From Amycolatopsis iheyensis (lineage in GTDB: Bacteria > Actinomycetota > Actinomycetes > Mycobacteriales > Pseudonocardiaceae): 64,000 bases of DNA. Below the pieces are notes generated by a model that searched no databases, had not been told where the DNA came from, and saw only the letters and a program-made list of their open reading frames with translations. Each line of letters begins with the position of its first letter. The stretch's first letter is position 1. Below are positions 61,945 through 64,000 of the stretch, piece after piece. A program made the translations under genes and the position numbers. The stretch lies in the NCBI RefSeq assembly GCF_024703995.1, contig NZ_JAMXQV010000029.1, positions 62,001-126,000 on the forward strand. The letters run 5' to 3'.

Positions 61945-61967
61945 CGTCCGATGCGAACGGAGTGACG

Positions 61968-62501
61968 ATGGAAACCCGGCTCGACGAACGGTTCAGCGAC
62001 CCCGGCGCCCAGGCCACCGGCTGGGCCGAAACCACGAAGGCGCTGGAAGACGCCCAGATCAGCTGGCTCACGACCGTCCGCGCCGACGGCCGGCCGCACG
62101 TGACGCCGCTGGTCGCGGTGTGGCTGGACGGCGCGGTCCACTTCAGCACCGGCGCGACCGAGCAGAAGTACCTCAACCTCACCGCGAACCCGAACGTCGT
62201 GCTGACCACCGGCCGCAACGCGTGGGACGACGCCCTCGACGTCGTGGTCGAGGGCGAGGCCCGCCGCGTCACCGACCGCTCGAAGCTCGAGCGGCTCGCC
62301 GCGGCGTGGCTGGCCAAGTGGGACGGCAGCTGGGTCTACGAGGTGACCGACACCGGGTTCCGGCAGGGCGGCCACGACGACGTCGCGGTGTTCGCCGTCG
62401 AACCGGCGAAGGTCCTGGCCTTCGGCCGGAAGCGGACGAGCCCCTCGGACACGTCGATGCTGTCCACTGTGGAGTTCACGCACACCAGCCACCGGCCCTG
62501 A
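61968..62501 (+). CDS. Pyridoxamine phosphate oxidase-fold protein
   Basis: A 177-residue split-barrel protein: ISWLTTVRADGRPHVTPLVA and VHFSTGATEQKYLNLTANPNV, followed by a barrel-closing VVVEGEARRV. These bind FMN or F420, and in actinobacteria most are F420-dependent reductases. It is last in the operon, 23 bases after the M20 stop. The convergent FprB-type gene ends 4 bases away. Confidence 0.85.
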   Translation: METRLDERFSDPGAQATGWAETTKALEDAQISWLTTVRADGRPHVTPLVAVWLDGAVHFSTGATEQKYLNLTANPNVVLTTGRNAWDDALDVVVEGEARRVTDRSKLERLAAAWLAKWDGSWVYEVTDTGFRQGGHDDVAVFAVEPAKVLAFGRKRTSPSDTSMLSTVEFTHTSHRP

Positions 62502-62505
62502 CGGC

Positions 62506-63963
62506 TCAGGCGCGGCCCAGCAGCTTCGCCAGCCGGCGCCGCGGGGCGCGAGTCCGCAGCCGGCCGGCGACGGCGTCCTCGAGCAGGGCCCCGACCGTCT
62601 CGCCGGCGCACGCCTTGTTGGCGCCGATGCCGCCCGACGGGCCGCGCTTGATCCACCCGGCGACGTAGGTGCCCGGCTCGACGCGGCCGGCCGTGTTCGG
62701 GACCGTCCCGGTGTCCTCGTCGAACGGCAGGCCCGGCACCGGGACGCCCCGGAACCCGGCCGCCCGCACGACGCGGCCGGCGCTGATCTCGACGTCGCCG
62801 GTCACGCGGACCCCGCGGACCTCGGTGTCGCCGGTGAGCTCTAGCGGCGCCGAGTGGAAGCGCAGCACGATCCGCCGTCCGTCCGGCGGTGGCGACGACC
62901 AGTCGACCGCCACGCGCGGGACCCCGCGCAGCCACGCCGCTTTGCCGTCGCCGGCCTCGATCGCCGCCGCGATCCGCGGGTCGTGCGCGTCCACGACGAG
63001 GTCGCCCCGGGCCGCCAGCGCCAGCAGCTCCGACCGCGTGTACGCCGCGTTCTCGGGGCCGCGCCGGGCCAGCAGCACGACTTCGCGCACCTTGCTCGAG
63101 CGCAGCCAGGCCAGCGCCTCGGGCGCGACGGACGTGCCGGCCAGGGTCTCCGGGTCGGCGGTCAGGATCCGGGCGATGTCGAGCGCGACGTTGCCGGTGC
63201 CGACCACGGCCACCCGCTCGGCCGAGAGGTCCACGGCGTCCGGCTCGATGTCCGGATGGCCGTTGTACCAGCCGACCACCGACGCGGCCGGCAGGCTGCC
63301 GGGCAGGTCCTCCCCGCGGATGCCCAGGCGGCGGGCCTCGGTGGCGCCGACCGCGTAGATGACCGCGTCGTGCCGCTCGGCCAGCTCGGGACCGGCTTCG
63401 GTGCCCAGGCGCAGCCGCAGCCGCGGGTGGTCGTGGAACCGCGCGAACGTCTCGCCGATCTTCTTCGTCGACGGGTGGTCGGGCGCGACGCCGTAGCGGA
63501 TCAGCCCGCCGGCCGTGGCCAGCCGGTCGATCAGGGTGACCCGGGCGCTGGTGTGCAGCAGCAGGTCCTCGACGGCGTACATGCCCGCCGGGCCGCTGCC
63601 GACGACCGCGACGTCCAGCGGCGCGAAGTCGCTCGGCAGGACCCGGGTGAACGCCGGCGGCGTCCAGCGGTGGAAGTTCGGGGCGACGGTCGCCTCGGCG
63701 AGGACGTCGCGGCCCGCGTAGAACTGCGCGTTGAGCTCTTCGTAGGCCTGCAGCGGCCCGGTCAGGTCACCGGCCGGGAAGATCGCGTCGACCGGGCAGG
63801 CGTCCGCGCAGGCACCGCAGTCGATGCACGTGTCCGGGTCGATGTAGAGCATCTCGGTCGTCCCGAAGTCCGGCTCGTCCGGCGTCGGGTGGATGCAGTT
63901 GACCGGGCAGACCGACACGCAGGAGGCGTCGGCGCAGCAGGTCTGGGTGATCGCGAAGGCCAT
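62506..63963 (-). CDS. fprB: Ferredoxin-fused ferredoxin-NADP reductase
   Basis: A 485-residue FprB-type protein. The N-terminal 7Fe/8Fe ferredoxin domain has CADASCVSVCPVNCIHP and CIDCGACADACPVDAIFP (residues 9-62). Then a flavin domain VAVVGSGPAGMYAVEDLL and an NADP domain VAVVGTGNVALDIARIL. It would shuttle electrons between NADPH and ferredoxin, for example to cytochromes P450. ATG 63963 begins at the first cysteine-rich strand. Confidence 0.92.
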   Translation of the reverse strand: MAFAITQTCCADASCVSVCPVNCIHPTPDEPDFGTTEMLYIDPDTCIDCGACADACPVDAIFPAGDLTGPLQAYEELNAQFYAGRDVLAEATVAPNFHRWTPPAFTRVLPSDFAPLDVAVVGSGPAGMYAVEDLLLHTSARVTLIDRLATAGGLIRYGVAPDHPSTKKIGETFARFHDHPRLRLRLGTEAGPELAERHDAVIYAVGATEARRLGIRGEDLPGSLPAASVVGWYNGHPDIEPDAVDLSAERVAVVGTGNVALDIARILTADPETLAGTSVAPEALAWLRSSKVREVVLLARRGPENAAYTRSELLALAARGDLVVDAHDPRIAAAIEAGDGKAAWLRGVPRVAVDWSSPPPDGRRIVLRFHSAPLELTGDTEVRGVRVTGDVEISAGRVVRAAGFRGVPVPGLPFDEDTGTVPNTAGRVEPGTYVAGWIKRGPSGGIGANKACAGETVGALLEDAVAGRLRTRAPRRRLAKLLGRA

Positions 63964-63969
63964 GGCGGG

Positions 63970-64000
63970 TCAGATCAGGTTCGCGCGCTTGTAGAACCAC
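63970..64000 (-). CDS. 3' end of an unidentified gene
   Basis: Ten codons reading WFYKRANLI and a TGA stop, 6 bases upstream of the FprB-type start on the same strand. The rest lies outside the window. Too short to identify, but its spacing suggests an operon with fprB. Confidence 0.4.
   Translation of the reverse strand, partial: WFYKRANLI

Overview
The window is high-GC DNA with dense, often overlapping genes (ATGA and GTGA junctions), GTG and TTG starts, an F420-type nitroreductase-fold protein, double-module AsnC and ROK regulators, and an exo-glucosaminidase of the CsxA type. This fits a soil actinomycete of the Pseudonocardiaceae, most likely Amycolatopsis or a close relative. I see no rRNA, tRNA, CRISPR array, insertion sequence or replication origin.

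Region 1 (1-6.2 kb): a STAS-like gene and a sigma-region-4-like gene lead into a membrane molybdopterin oxidoreductase that is broken by a stop codon and then deleted right after its Mo-ligating cysteine. VOC and YCII genes, a frameshifted DinB-family relic, and a Tat-exported molybdopterin oxidoreductase carrying one extra base follow.

Region 2 (6.2-19.5 kb) is the most interesting part: an arsenic island that looks like an organoarsenical biosynthesis and self-protection locus. A leftward operon encodes an ArsL-like radical SAM enzyme with a C-terminal RCCVKC motif, a FemAB/GNAT-like transferase, a G3E GTPase with a GCFCC motif, the arsenite methyltransferase ArsM, a PiT phosphate (arsenate) transporter, an ArsR repressor and an ATP-grasp ligase. 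An ArsR-GNAT (ArsN-like) fusion lies next to it under its own operator-like site. Divergent are ArsP (organoarsenical efflux) and an arsenate reductase. A second resistance operon (ArsR, a truncated ACR3, a small membrane protein, ArsC, MFS) faces ArsI (C-As lyase). ArsL and ArsM are the pair known to build the glutamate mimic arsinothricin, ArsN-type enzymes inactivate it by acetylation, and ArsP exports trivalent organoarsenicals. The ATP-grasp and FemAB-like genes suggest, by inference only, that the product may be further conjugated to amino acids. An inverted repeat ATCGAC-N4-GTCGAT recurs at three promoters in and beside this island.

Region 3 (19.5-36.5 kb) is ordinary accessory chromosome: a secreted lectin-like protein, Ddn-family, DHFR-like, AlkB, DUF1152, P450, PNGase A-like, a large AAA regulator-like ATPase, an OGG-fold protein, a DrrAB-type ABC exporter, an FMN reductase, a LacI regulator with its palindrome, and an MFS exporter.

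Region 4 (36.5-43.1 kb) is a probable chitosan/glucosamine locus: ROK kinase, secreted GH2 exo-beta-D-glucosaminidase, APC permease and divergent ROK repressor. Region 5 (43-53 kb) has an MFS/TetR drug-efflux pair with a clear 26-bp operator, a snapalysin protease, an APC/TetR/P1-peptidase unit, a secreted alpha/beta hydrolase, and a TetR with an aldolase-PfkB sugar unit. Region 6 (53-64 kb) holds a DUF4062-NB-ARC-TPR STAND NTPase (possible defence protein), a tightly coupled seven-gene catabolic run headed by a double AsnC regulator, and an FprB-type ferredoxin-NADP reductase.
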